Shown: positions 1 through 7,544 of the stretch, piece by piece | Numbering within the stretch: position 1 is the stretch's first letter | How the letters are laid out: each line of letters starts with the position of its first letter | Source of the DNA: Candidatus Sumerlaeia bacterium | GTDB lineage: Bacteria; Sumerlaeota; Sumerlaeia; SLMS01; JAHLLQ01 | NCBI GenBank assembly: GCA_028284075.1 | Contig: JANQSL010000167.1 | Span: 1-64,000 of the forward strand | DNA length: 64,000 bases | Direction of reading: 5' to 3' | The notes under the pieces: model-generated | Seen by the model: only the letters and a program-made list of their open reading frames with translations | The model's database searches: none | What the model was told of the DNA's origin: nothing | Translations under genes and position numbers: made by a program

Positions 1-1404
1 CAGTATCCGGATATCGCCAATCCCTGGATTTTTGACGGCACGGTCCCGGGGTATACATGGGTTGATCTCGTTTTTCCCATGTTTCTCTTTGCGATGGGGG
101 CGGCATTTCCTCTGGCGATGGCGTCGAAGCTTGAACGTGGAGTTCCCCCCTGGCGCATGATGTTCACCGCCCTGGGGCGTGCCCTGTCGCTTGTCGCCTT
201 CGCTGTTTATGTCGACAATGTTCAGCCCTGGAAGATGGGTGCAGATCCTTTGCGGGGAATCTTCGACACGGCCATCACGGACGGTGATTTCCGATCGGCG
301 ACAAACCAGACATGGCTGGCCGCTCTTCTTGCTTTCGCGTTGCTCTTTCCCGTTTATGCGCGTTTTCCAAAGACGTGGAGCAGTCGTGTTCGGATTACCG
401 TTCGCGTCGCGGGGATAGTGGCCTGCTGGGGGTTTCTTGAGGCGCTGACTTTTCCGGACGGGTCCGGCTGGTCTGTGCGAAGATTCGATATCATTATTAT
501 GGTTCTCGCCAACATGGCGTTTTTTGGCGCAGTGATCTGGGTCTTGACGCGCAACAGCATGTGGATTCGCCTGGCGACTCTTCCCTTTGTTTATGCTCTT
601 CTGCAGGCGGACGGGACCGGTGGCAACTGGGTGAACCTCTTTACCTCCTCGAAGATCACTCTTGGGACTGCAGTGATCGATTTTTCATGGGCGTATCAGT
701 TCCAGTGGCTGAAATACCTCTTTATTGTCATTCCGGGAAGTGTTGTGGGCGATCATCTGCGGGTATGGATCAAGAGCCGCGTCGTGAACGAAAAGACCAT
801 CGACGGAAGCCGGCTCCTTTGGCTGTCTCTGGCAGTGTTGCTGGTTATCATTTTCGTTCATGCCTGTCTGCAGGGCCGTGGACCCTGGCTTGTCGTGATT
901 TCCTTCGGCATTCCCGCTCTCTGGATGCTCAGCCGGTTTGTACTGCCACGGGACGACTCTCCTTTGAGCCGTTACTTTCGAACGCTGAACCGTTGGGGAT
1001 TTGCTCTGCTCGTACTCGGCCTGATTTTCGAGCCGGTCGAGGGCGGGATCAAAAAAGATCCGTCGAACATGAGCTACTACTTTGTCAGTGGAGGTCTGTC
1101 AGTCTTGTCGCTTCTCGTGTTCACAATCTGGATCGATGTTCTCAATTGGAAGAGAGCCTTCGGACTTCTGGTCCTGAGCGGGCAGAATCCCATGATTGCC
1201 TATGTTGGAATTCGCAATCTGCTGGCGCCAATTGTTGAGCTTGCCGTTATTCCTGCAAAGGGAGGTGCAGTGGGACTTCGATCACTTGCGATGGGTGTCT
1301 TGAAAACGCCCTGGCTCAAGGCCTTGTTCGGTTTTTTTGAAACTCTGGCGCTGGCCGTCTTCACAGCGCTTTTTACACGTTTGCGAATCTACTGGCGAAC
1401 TTGA
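1..1404 (+). CDS. DUF5009/heparan-alpha-glucosaminide N-acetyltransferase-like membrane protein (5' truncated)
   Basis: The reading frame is open from base 1, so the gene begins outside the window; the ATG at 79 is internal. The upstream in-frame residues (PGYTWVDLVFPMFLFAMGAAFPLA) match the first transmembrane segment typical of the DUF5009 family, relatives of heparan-alpha-glucosaminide N-acetyltransferase that move acetyl groups across membranes onto sugars. Roughly ten hydrophobic segments follow, and a late NPMIAYVGIRNLLAP stretch also fits the family. It would sit in the inner membrane and modify a periplasmic glycan; the substrate cannot be told. It converges on the L,D-transpeptidase-like gene with only 3 bases between the stop codons. 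Family assignment is fairly sure, function is inferred. Confidence 0.8.
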   Translation, partial: QYPDIANPWIFDGTVPGYTWVDLVFPMFLFAMGAAFPLAMASKLERGVPPWRMMFTALGRALSLVAFAVYVDNVQPWKMGADPLRGIFDTAITDGDFRSATNQTWLAALLAFALLFPVYARFPKTWSSRVRITVRVAGIVACWGFLEALTFPDGSGWSVRRFDIIIMVLANMAFFGAVIWVLTRNSMWIRLATLPFVYALLQADGTGGNWVNLFTSSKITLGTAVIDFSWAYQFQWLKYLFIVIPGSVVGDHLRVWIKSRVVNEKTIDGSRLLWLSLAVLLVIIFVHACLQGRGPWLVVISFGIPALWMLSRFVLPRDDSPLSRYFRTLNRWGFALLVLGLIFEPVEGGIKKDPSNMSYYFVSGGLSVLSLLVFTIWIDVLNWKRAFGLLVLSGQNPMIAYVGIRNLLAPIVELAVIPAKGGAVGLRSLAMGVLKTPWLKALFGFFETLALAVFTALFTRLRIYWRT

Positions 1405-1407
1405 ATT

Positions 1408-2706
1408 TCAACTTTCTTCAGAGGCTTCAATCGCATCCGCAACGTCCATAAGAGTCACGGGCAGTTTTTTCGCATCGATATCGATAATAACCAGCCAGCC
1501 CAGCGGTCCGCCGGCGTTCATATATGTTTGCAACAGAAGAAGCTGATCGCTTCGGACGGCACGCCCGTCGGTCGGCGACCACATTTCGGTGGCTGTCAGG
1601 CAACCCAGCGAAGGCGTATTGGGATAGTAGATTTCGTCACGGTAGTACTCGGGATTGATTGTTGTGCCATGCAGAATGATTTCAGAGCGGCCCGCTTCAC
1701 CCGCATACCATGCTTCCTCGAAGGGACGGTAGCCTCGCCATGATTCCGGCAGGAGAGTGCGGTACTCATCAAGGTCCATTCTGCCGGTTTCCGAGTCCTC
1801 ATGCAGGAATGTGCCGGAGTCTTTTTCATTAGGCAGTATGGAATGAAGAAAGGGCGTTGGTCCGATGAACACGTTTTCGGAAATTCCCGTGCCGATTATC
1901 GACATGATTCCTTCCGGAGAGTTTCCGTTTGTAATATAACCGGGCAGATTGGAAGCGGCCAGAGCGAGGTGAGGTATGTGGAACAGGCTGCCATCCCCGT
2001 TGCGCGCAAATCGGCCGTCCGCATCGCGCACCAGTGCAATTCCACCCCGGGTTCGATCAACGCGGTGGAGGCTGAAAATGACAGGCCGTCCACTGAGTTC
2101 CGGTGCGGAAAACAGATCCTCAAGAGCGGGCCTTGTGCTCACTTCCCGCACGGAATCGTGCTCAAGATCGTACTTGAGCGAACGCAATACAGGGTTCGAC
2201 CGCCAATCGGGAAACCGCTGCTCCATGATTCGTGCGAAAGTTGCGGGTGAGGTTTTTTCTTCCTTCGACTCTGTCAGGTAGATCACGGCCATGGCAAAGA
2301 TCTTCGGATCATCTATGGTTGAGAGCAGCTTTCCGATGTCATCAGTGAATTCGCCGGGAAACACACCATAGGCTGTTTCCAACGCCTGCCTTTGGAGGTT
2401 CGTGCTGATTTTGGAGAAATTTCCAAGGCATCCCTTTATTCCTCCCCATGTATGGCGTGAGCGGTAACGTGCCAGCTGCGTTGCCCACAGTGCGCCGTGC
2501 CACTTCTCCTCCGTCTTGTCGTAGAGGGGTTCGGCGAGCCCCAGACCAATCGTCTCCTCCTCCATCTTTGCAAGAAAATCCTCTCGGCTCTCGCTTGTCG
2601 CACGTTCCGCACGCAAATCGGAAAGTCTTGGGAGTTGCTCGGCTGTTGCTGTTACTGATATAGTAACCCACCCCGCCATCGCGGCGGCCGACCAGTGTTT
2701 CAACAT
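1408..2706 (-). CDS. Secreted L,D-transpeptidase-like (YkuD-type) protein
   Basis: This 432-residue protein has a signal peptide (MLKHWSAAAMAGWVTISVTATA). Near the C-terminus, HGTTINPEYY is followed about 14 residues later by TPSLGCLTATE, which resembles the His...Ser-x-Gly-Cys active site of YkuD L,D-transpeptidases that crosslink peptidoglycan or attach proteins to it. The large N-terminal part (about 300 residues) matches nothing I recognise. The ATG at 2706 is preceded by AAGGAG at suitable spacing. It is the last gene of the minus-strand operon with alr, which fits a wall role. The Cys motif is looser than the textbook SHGC[IV]R, so a related hydrolase or transferase remains possible. 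Confidence 0.6.
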   Translation of the reverse strand: MLKHWSAAAMAGWVTISVTATAEQLPRLSDLRAERATSESREDFLAKMEEETIGLGLAEPLYDKTEEKWHGALWATQLARYRSRHTWGGIKGCLGNFSKISTNLQRQALETAYGVFPGEFTDDIGKLLSTIDDPKIFAMAVIYLTESKEEKTSPATFARIMEQRFPDWRSNPVLRSLKYDLEHDSVREVSTRPALEDLFSAPELSGRPVIFSLHRVDRTRGGIALVRDADGRFARNGDGSLFHIPHLALAASNLPGYITNGNSPEGIMSIIGTGISENVFIGPTPFLHSILPNEKDSGTFLHEDSETGRMDLDEYRTLLPESWRGYRPFEEAWYAGEAGRSEIILHGTTINPEYYRDEIYYPNTPSLGCLTATEMWSPTDGRAVRSDQLLLLQTYMNAGGPLGWLVIIDIDAKKLPVTLMDVADAIEASEES

Positions 2707-2720
2707 TCAGCGGTTCTCCT

Positions 2721-3014
2721 TCAGCTTTGCGTGTCCCGGCGAATCCACAGTCCGGCTCCCGCGCCCAGAAGCACTCCTCCTGAAACGACGATCAGCAGAC
2801 TCCAGACCGACGCGAAACCGACGAATTCCAGGACGAGATTGTGCAAACCCCACATGGCAATAATCACTGGTCCCGCTGCTCCCGCGGCAATCAACCACCG
2901 TCGGCGAAATTCCGGCCTCGTTTTCCAACCGGCCAGCGCCAGCATCGGGGTCAGAACCGCTCCCGCAATCAGGGTGCCGAGAAAAGCAGCTGGTGTCAGA
3001 ATCAACTCAAGCAT
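2721..3014 (-). CDS. Small membrane protein, unknown function
   Basis: This 97-residue protein has three hydrophobic segments (about residues 4-27, 40-60 and 66-90) separated by short basic loops, so it is probably an inner-membrane protein. I do not recognise a family. It overlaps the preceding gene by 8 bases and lies 14 bases before the L,D-transpeptidase-like gene, so it is very likely co-translated within the alr operon. The arrangement of two small membrane proteins in a row suggests they act together; this is inference from position. Confidence 0.65.
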   Translation of the reverse strand: MLELILTPAAFLGTLIAGAVLTPMLALAGWKTRPEFRRRWLIAAGAAGPVIIAMWGLHNLVLEFVGFASVWSLLIVVSGGVLLGAGAGLWIRRDTQS

Positions 3015-3399
3015 TGTCGTCCTTCAGCTTCGAGATGTCGGCACTGGACAGAGTGTCCATCCATCCAAGCTGAACCTTTCGGCCTCCGCGCTGCCGTTCC
3101 ATCAGGATCCTCAGCGTTCGCCTGTGCAATGCGATCATAAGTGCCCAGATTGCCACAAGAGCAACGCCACCCTTCCAAACGCCTGCGAGAGGGCTTCCCG
3201 GGCTTCCCCAGACGCTGTAACTGGCTGCACAGAAGAGCACCAGGGCCACCAGCAGTGCAAATCGTCCCACCGTCAGGCACAGGGCGACCGTCAGCTCGAG
3301 CCGAAAGTGCCGATCAAGCTCCGCTGCCGCTGTCGCGATACGTTCTCGGGACGCGTCGGCTGAGCTGGCAGGTAATCTCATAGGGGATTGTTCCGGCAT
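3007..3399 (-). CDS. Small membrane protein, unknown function
   Basis: This is a 130-residue protein with two clear transmembrane segments (about residues 37-62 and 74-92), a charged N-terminus and a soluble C-terminal tail rich in Arg and Asp. No family is recognised. Its ATG lies inside alr, giving an 86-base out-of-frame overlap with the racemase C-terminus; a GGAGG sits about 13 bases upstream, which is far. A second ATG at 3381 still overlaps, and no good start exists downstream of the alr stop, so the overlap appears genuine. It overlaps the following gene by 8 bases. Confidence 0.6.
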   Translation of the reverse strand: MPEQSPMRLPASSADASRERIATAAAELDRHFRLELTVALCLTVGRFALLVALVLFCAASYSVWGSPGSPLAGVWKGGVALVAIWALMIALHRRTLRILMERQRGGRKVQLGWMDTLSSADISKLKDDNA

Positions 3400-4456
3400 G
3401 GCGGGCCACTTCCTCCAGAGAGATTCGCTCCGTCCCCTGTCCCCCGTAAAGGACGACTTCGTCTCCCGCGATGGCCTCCGGTACCCCCGTCAGGTCGATC
3501 ATGGTCGCATCCATGCAGACACGGCCGCGAATCGGGACCCGTCGTCCGGCAACGAGAACCTCGGCCTTGTTGCTCAGGCTGCGTGGCAAGCCATCCCCGT
3601 AACCGATCGGCAACAGGCCAATTCGGCCGTCACGCGACATGGTGTAGGTTCGTCCATAACTGATACTTTCACCTTCCCTGTGATCATGAATGGATACGAT
3701 ACGCGTTGAAAGGGTCATGACCTGACGCAGGGGTAACTGTTCACCGTTTGGATTCGGGTTTGCACCATACAACATCATTCCCGGCCGCACCATTTCGTAG
3801 TGAGCAGCGGGGTGATTCAGAATGGCACCACTGTTTGCCGCGTGAATGACCGGCCGAAAGCCACGGCGGTGAACCTCACGAACCACGGAAGCAAAGGACC
3901 GGCACTGATCATCGGTGTATTGACGATTTGCCTCGTCAGGTTCATCAGAGACCGCAAAGTGGGTCATCAAACCTTCAAGCGCGTCCGGGATTTGACTAAA
4001 GGCATCCAGCACAGACAACGAATCCGGGGCGAAGCCGTTTCTGCCCATTCCCGTATCAAACTTGAGATGGATTCGGGGAGCCTGCTCCAGACGCCTGCCA
4101 ACCGCCATGTGCTCTCGAAGGAGAGCGGGGTTTCCGACAGCAACCGAGATGTGTGCTTTCTGCAACATTTCCGCATCCTCCGGAAAGGAAGTTCCCACAA
4201 CAAGGATGGGAACGTCGACCAGGCCCTGCGTTTCCCGCAGCTCCAGAGCTTCGTCCACAGTTGCCACACCGAGGGCCTGGACGCCCCATTTCACGGCCTC
4301 ACGGGCAAGAACGGTGATGCCATGGCCGTAGGCGTTTGCCTTGACAACCGCCATGATACCACGCGGGTGACCGACGAGGCGCCGCACCTCATCCAGGTTG
4401 TGACGAAACGCCGCCAGGCTGATCGTTGCGACTGTGGGGCGGAAATCGCTGCTCAC
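3314..4456 (-). CDS. alr: Alanine racemase
   Basis: This PLP enzyme interconverts L- and D-alanine for peptidoglycan. The 380 residues match the family length. The PLP lysine is K39 in VVKANAYGHG, followed by FDTGMGRNGF (about 133-142). The second catalytic base is Y267 in ESISYGRTYT, and GYGDG and GRVCMDATMIDL occur in the C-terminal barrel. The start codon overlaps the stop of the upstream NeuA/KdsC-like gene as ATGA, showing translational coupling. Nearby small membrane proteins and an L,D-transpeptidase-like gene make this a wall-synthesis operon. Confidence 0.97.
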   Translation of the reverse strand: MSSDFRPTVATISLAAFRHNLDEVRRLVGHPRGIMAVVKANAYGHGITVLAREAVKWGVQALGVATVDEALELRETQGLVDVPILVVGTSFPEDAEMLQKAHISVAVGNPALLREHMAVGRRLEQAPRIHLKFDTGMGRNGFAPDSLSVLDAFSQIPDALEGLMTHFAVSDEPDEANRQYTDDQCRSFASVVREVHRRGFRPVIHAANSGAILNHPAAHYEMVRPGMMLYGANPNPNGEQLPLRQVMTLSTRIVSIHDHREGESISYGRTYTMSRDGRIGLLPIGYGDGLPRSLSNKAEVLVAGRRVPIRGRVCMDATMIDLTGVPEAIAGDEVVLYGGQGTERISLEEVARHAGTIPYEITCQLSRRVPRTYRDSGSGA

Positions 4457-5592
4457 GGCCGTGGAACCTCGATTCGGCCGGTTCCCGCAAGGAAACGGAT
4501 CAGATCTCTCACGCAGCCCTGTCCTCCGTCCAGGGTTGAGATGAAGTCCGCGGCGGCTCGCACCTCCGGTTCAGCGTTTCGCGGGCAGGCGCCCACGCCC
4601 GCCGCTTGCACACAAGGCAGATCGGGGAGGTCATCACCCATGTAGGCGACTTCTTCCCACTCCAGTCCAAGTTCTTTCCGCCATGCGTCAAGGACCGGAA
4701 GTTTGTTACTGCATCCCGGCTCGATACGCGAGATCTTCAGCTTCGCCGCCCGCGCTTTCGAGAACCCGGTCGATTCTCCGGTAATGATTCCAAATTCCAC
4801 GCCGGCTTCCCGTGCCAGCACAATGCCCGCGCCGTCCCGCGTGTTGAATTTCTTGAGGGATTCACCTTCCTCGGAATAGTAAAAGCCGGCATCCGTTAAT
4901 ACGCCGTCAACGTCGAGAACCACGAGTTTCACGGGGCTTGCCGGAGGGTTATATCCGAATCGCCGTGTACGAACGGCCCCGGCTTCGAGATCGACGTCAT
5001 CCGACACGCGGAACACACGTTGAAGAGGAATCTCATGGACTGCAATGCGCCCGCCAAGTCTGGTGTCCGTGTCGTCAATGACCTCTCGCTTCAAGACATA
5101 GAGCGATTCCGTCTCGACAAGCTCCGTTTGCGCGTCCGTGTTTTCGAGCCTGTTTAGTGGATCGTAGTTTATCGGCAGACCATCCTCTTCCCACAAGAGC
5201 AGGTGCCGTTTTGTGACTGCCACCACCGAATCCGCATTCGCCGTGGTCATTTTTTCCACGGCACCGCGGATGTCCTCCGGGTGAACAAGGGGAAACGACG
5301 GGTCGATCAAGGCGAGTGCATCATATTGGCCAAGCTTTTCACCCGCCAGCACCAGCAGGTGATCGAGGGACCGGGGTGACTCGTCAATACGAAGAGGCTC
5401 CGCGCCGCAAGAACGTGCCCGTTCCGTGGAAAGGCTGTCCATGACGACTGCGACAACCTTTGAAAAACAGTTTGCATCGAGTGCCGCTCGAACAGCCCAG
5501 CTGCAAAGAGGTCTTCCCGCGAGAGTTGCCTCCAGCGCGGGAGACCTCTCTCCGGAGATTGCGGTCATGGGTATGATACCAATCAGTTTCAT
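4453..5592 (-). CDS. Cytidylyltransferase-like domain fused to KdsC-type HAD phosphatase
   Basis: I start at the ATG at 5592 (GGGAAGG just upstream) rather than the TTG at 5622 in the ORF track, giving 379 residues. Residues 1-215 resemble acylneuraminate cytidylyltransferase (NeuA/KdsB fold): IIP at the N-terminus, GRPLCSWAV, DPSFPLVHPEDI and VSDDVDLEAG sit where the family has its landmarks. Residues from about 222 form a KdsC-like HAD phosphatase with VLDVDGVLTD (nucleophile about D227), IITGES and GDDLPDLP. NeuA-KdsC fusions are known for 9-carbon sugar activation. However, the nucleotide-binding ARGGSKxIPxKN motif is replaced by TAISGERSPALEAT, so the first half may be inactive. It is the first gene of the alr operon. 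Confidence 0.8.
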   Translation of the reverse strand: MKLIGIIPMTAISGERSPALEATLAGRPLCSWAVRAALDANCFSKVVAVVMDSLSTERARSCGAEPLRIDESPRSLDHLLVLAGEKLGQYDALALIDPSFPLVHPEDIRGAVEKMTTANADSVVAVTKRHLLLWEEDGLPINYDPLNRLENTDAQTELVETESLYVLKREVIDDTDTRLGGRIAVHEIPLQRVFRVSDDVDLEAGAVRTRRFGYNPPASPVKLVVLDVDGVLTDAGFYYSEEGESLKKFNTRDGAGIVLAREAGVEFGIITGESTGFSKARAAKLKISRIEPGCSNKLPVLDAWRKELGLEWEEVAYMGDDLPDLPCVQAAGVGACPRNAEPEVRAAADFISTLDGGQGCVRDLIRFLAGTGRIEVPRP

Positions 5593-5995
5593 GTGCCTTC
5601 CCGGTGTTTTCGCGATATTCAAGCTTCCAGTACGCTATGAACACTTCCGGGGTGGACAACGAGATTGTGACCTTTGGACGGATTGCCCATCAATATAACG
5701 AACCCGGACATGACTGGCATCACGATGCGACTTTGCTTGAGTCCCAGGATGGTCCCGACTGCCGGAGCTCAAGGCAGAGACGGGCCATCCCGCTTGTCCG
5801 CAACGGGGTTGAAGCCGAACCGGGTTAGGATTGTGCAAGGATGGCAATTCCCGCTGGCTGCCTCTCCATCGAGATTAGGATGACCCTTCAAACTGATTGC
5901 GGGAGGAAAGCACCGGGAGGCGTCGAACTCCAGGACGGACGAGGCACCGCGATACGGAAGCCGAAGAGATCCATACAGCAACGAATTCGCAGTCC
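5593..5995. other. Intergenic region between divergent operons
   Basis: About 400 bases separate the minus-strand envelope operon from the plus-strand GT2/DedA pair, so promoters for both should lie here. The track ORFs inside have no recognisable protein character. I see no convincing -35/-10 pair, hairpin or operator. A GGGAGGAAAG at 5900 follows a TTG at 5897 that is in frame with the GT2 gene, so a longer N-terminus for that protein cannot be excluded. Confidence 0.4.
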
Positions 5996-6748
5996 ATGAC
6001 GTCTCCATCCTTACGGCCGTACCTCAGCGTTGTCATTCCGTTCCACAACGAAGCGGATTGCCTGGTGGATGTTTGCGAGGAAGTGAACGAAGTCCTTTCC
6101 CGAGTTTTAAATCGCTCGTGGGAACTGGTGATGGTCGATGATGGCTCGGAGGACTCAACTCCGAAGCTTATCGATCATCTTTCCGACAGGAACCCACACT
6201 TTCGCGCTATTCATCTCTTCCCGAACAGCGGACAGTCCGCTGCACTGGAGGCTGGTTTTCGCGCCGCCCGCGGGAAGATCGTTGGAACGCTCGATGGCGA
6301 TGGGCAGAACGATCCCGCGGATATTCCGGAGCTTATTGCGGAAATGGAGCGGCGCAAAGTCGACATGATGTGTGGCATTCGAGCAAGACGCGCAGACTCG
6401 TGGGCGCGAAAGGCCATGAGCCGCGTTGCCAATCGGATTCGCTCCCACGTTTTGCAGGACAACATTACCGATGTCGGTTGTTCCATGCGCGTTTTTCGGC
6501 GCAGCTGCATGAAGCGTGTTCGTTTCTATCGCAACGCGCACCGGTTCTTTCCCGCACTCTTCATTATGGCCGGTTTCAAGGTTGCTGAAGCTCCCGTTCG
6601 CCACAGACCCCGTCTGAAAGGTGAAAGTAAATACGGGGGTGGGTTCAGGAGCAGAGCCCTTGTCGGCGTTCTCGATCTTTTTGGCAACTGGTGGTTGCGC
6701 AAGCGGGCTCTTCGCTACGGCATGATCGAACACGAGCCGGCGGAATGA
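5996..6748 (+). CDS. Family 2 glycosyltransferase (dolichol/undecaprenyl-phosphate sugar synthase-like)
   Basis: The 250-residue protein begins YLSVVIPFHNEADCL and has the GT-A landmarks VMVDDGSEDST, NSGQSAALEAGFRAARG and TLDGDGQNDP, as in DPM1-like enzymes that transfer a sugar from a nucleotide donor to a polyprenyl phosphate. HRPRLKGESKYG near the C-terminus is also typical of this group. There is no C-terminal membrane pair, so it resembles the DPM1-like rather than the GtrB-like form. The ATG at 5996 gives a normal N-terminus. It overlaps the next gene by ATGA, so the two are coupled. Confidence 0.9.
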   Translation: MTSPSLRPYLSVVIPFHNEADCLVDVCEEVNEVLSRVLNRSWELVMVDDGSEDSTPKLIDHLSDRNPHFRAIHLFPNSGQSAALEAGFRAARGKIVGTLDGDGQNDPADIPELIAEMERRKVDMMCGIRARRADSWARKAMSRVANRIRSHVLQDNITDVGCSMRVFRRSCMKRVRFYRNAHRFFPALFIMAGFKVAEAPVRHRPRLKGESKYGGGFRSRALVGVLDLFGNWWLRKRALRYGMIEHEPAE

Positions 6749-7488
6749 CGGGAAGTCGACTGTCGCCGGAGCATGAGGAGCGGCGAGAAGCACGTCGTCT
6801 TCTGATCAAGGACATCAAGCGTGTTCTGATCATTCTAACCATCTTTATCTGTCTTGCTCTCCTGCTGCGTGCTGAAACGGTCCGGGAAAATCTCTTCAAT
6901 ATTGAAACGCTTCGCGCCACCCTCCAGGCGGAACACAGTCACCGGGAGGGTCTGAGGAGCCGTGGTGTTTTCCTGCTGGCCGGATCACTCCTCGTGGGCG
7001 TAGGCATGCCACGTCTCTTTCTAAGCACCGTGGCGGGTGCCATTTATGGCGCCGTGGAGGGGACTGTTCTGGCTCTTGTCGCATCGACCGGCGGTGCAAC
7101 TCTGACCTTTCAGATTGGGCGTTCTCTCTTGTCGAGCATGGTTAGCCGTCGATTGGGAGGTCGCGTTGCCGTATGGAGAAAGAGGTTTCGAGAGGATGCT
7201 ATCTGGTGGGTACTCTATGGACGGCTGTTACCCTTCACAAATTCGACACTCATGAATCTGCTATGTGGCTCCTGTCGCGTGCCTCTGAAACAATACGTGT
7301 TGGGATCACTGATCGGTTTTCTTCCCTTTACTCTTATTTTTGCACTGTTTGGGAGTGCCGGCGCCAAGGGGAACGCAATGCAGATCGGCCTGGGCCTGAT
7401 ATGCCTGCTCGTCTCCATTCTGATTCAGAGAATTCTGCGGCGCTGGAGAAATGTTGAACTCCGTACCAAACTGGTGGGAAGAGAATAG
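6745..7488 (+). CDS. TVP38/TMEM64 (DedA/VTT-type) membrane protein
   Basis: This 247-residue protein has an N-terminal membrane helix (VLIILTIFICLALLL). It then has the VTT domain: GMPRLFLSTVAGAIYGAVEGT, an amphipathic stretch, and WVLYGRLLPFTNSTLMNLLCG, which corresponds to the conserved RxxPxxP/N region. The family is linked to lipid scrambling, including recycling of polyprenyl carriers. The start at 6745 overlaps the GT2 stop by ATGA. Pairing with a polyprenyl-phosphate glycosyltransferase suggests flipping of a lipid-linked sugar; that part is inference. Confidence 0.85.
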   Translation: MTGSRLSPEHEERREARRLLIKDIKRVLIILTIFICLALLLRAETVRENLFNIETLRATLQAEHSHREGLRSRGVFLLAGSLLVGVGMPRLFLSTVAGAIYGAVEGTVLALVASTGGATLTFQIGRSLLSSMVSRRLGGRVAVWRKRFREDAIWWVLYGRLLPFTNSTLMNLLCGSCRVPLKQYVLGSLIGFLPFTLIFALFGSAGAKGNAMQIGLGLICLLVSILIQRILRRWRNVELRTKLVGRE

Positions 7489-7494
7489 TGGAAA

Positions 7495-7520
7495 GGCGGC
7501 AGGTCATGAAGCCTGCCGCC
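7495..7520. terminator. Hairpin between convergent genes
   Basis: GGCGGCAGG and CCTGCCGCC form a perfect 9-bp stem around the loop TCATGAAG, placed just after the DedA-like stop and before the stop of the convergent sugar dehydrogenase gene. The flanking bases are only moderately U-rich in either direction, so it may act on both strands. Confidence 0.65.
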
Positions 7521-7544
7521 TTCGAGTTCATTTTGCGGAGCTGT

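Noticed and set aside
3800-4645. Plus-strand ORF of 281 codons.
   Set aside because: It is antisense to alr and the NeuA/KdsC-like gene.
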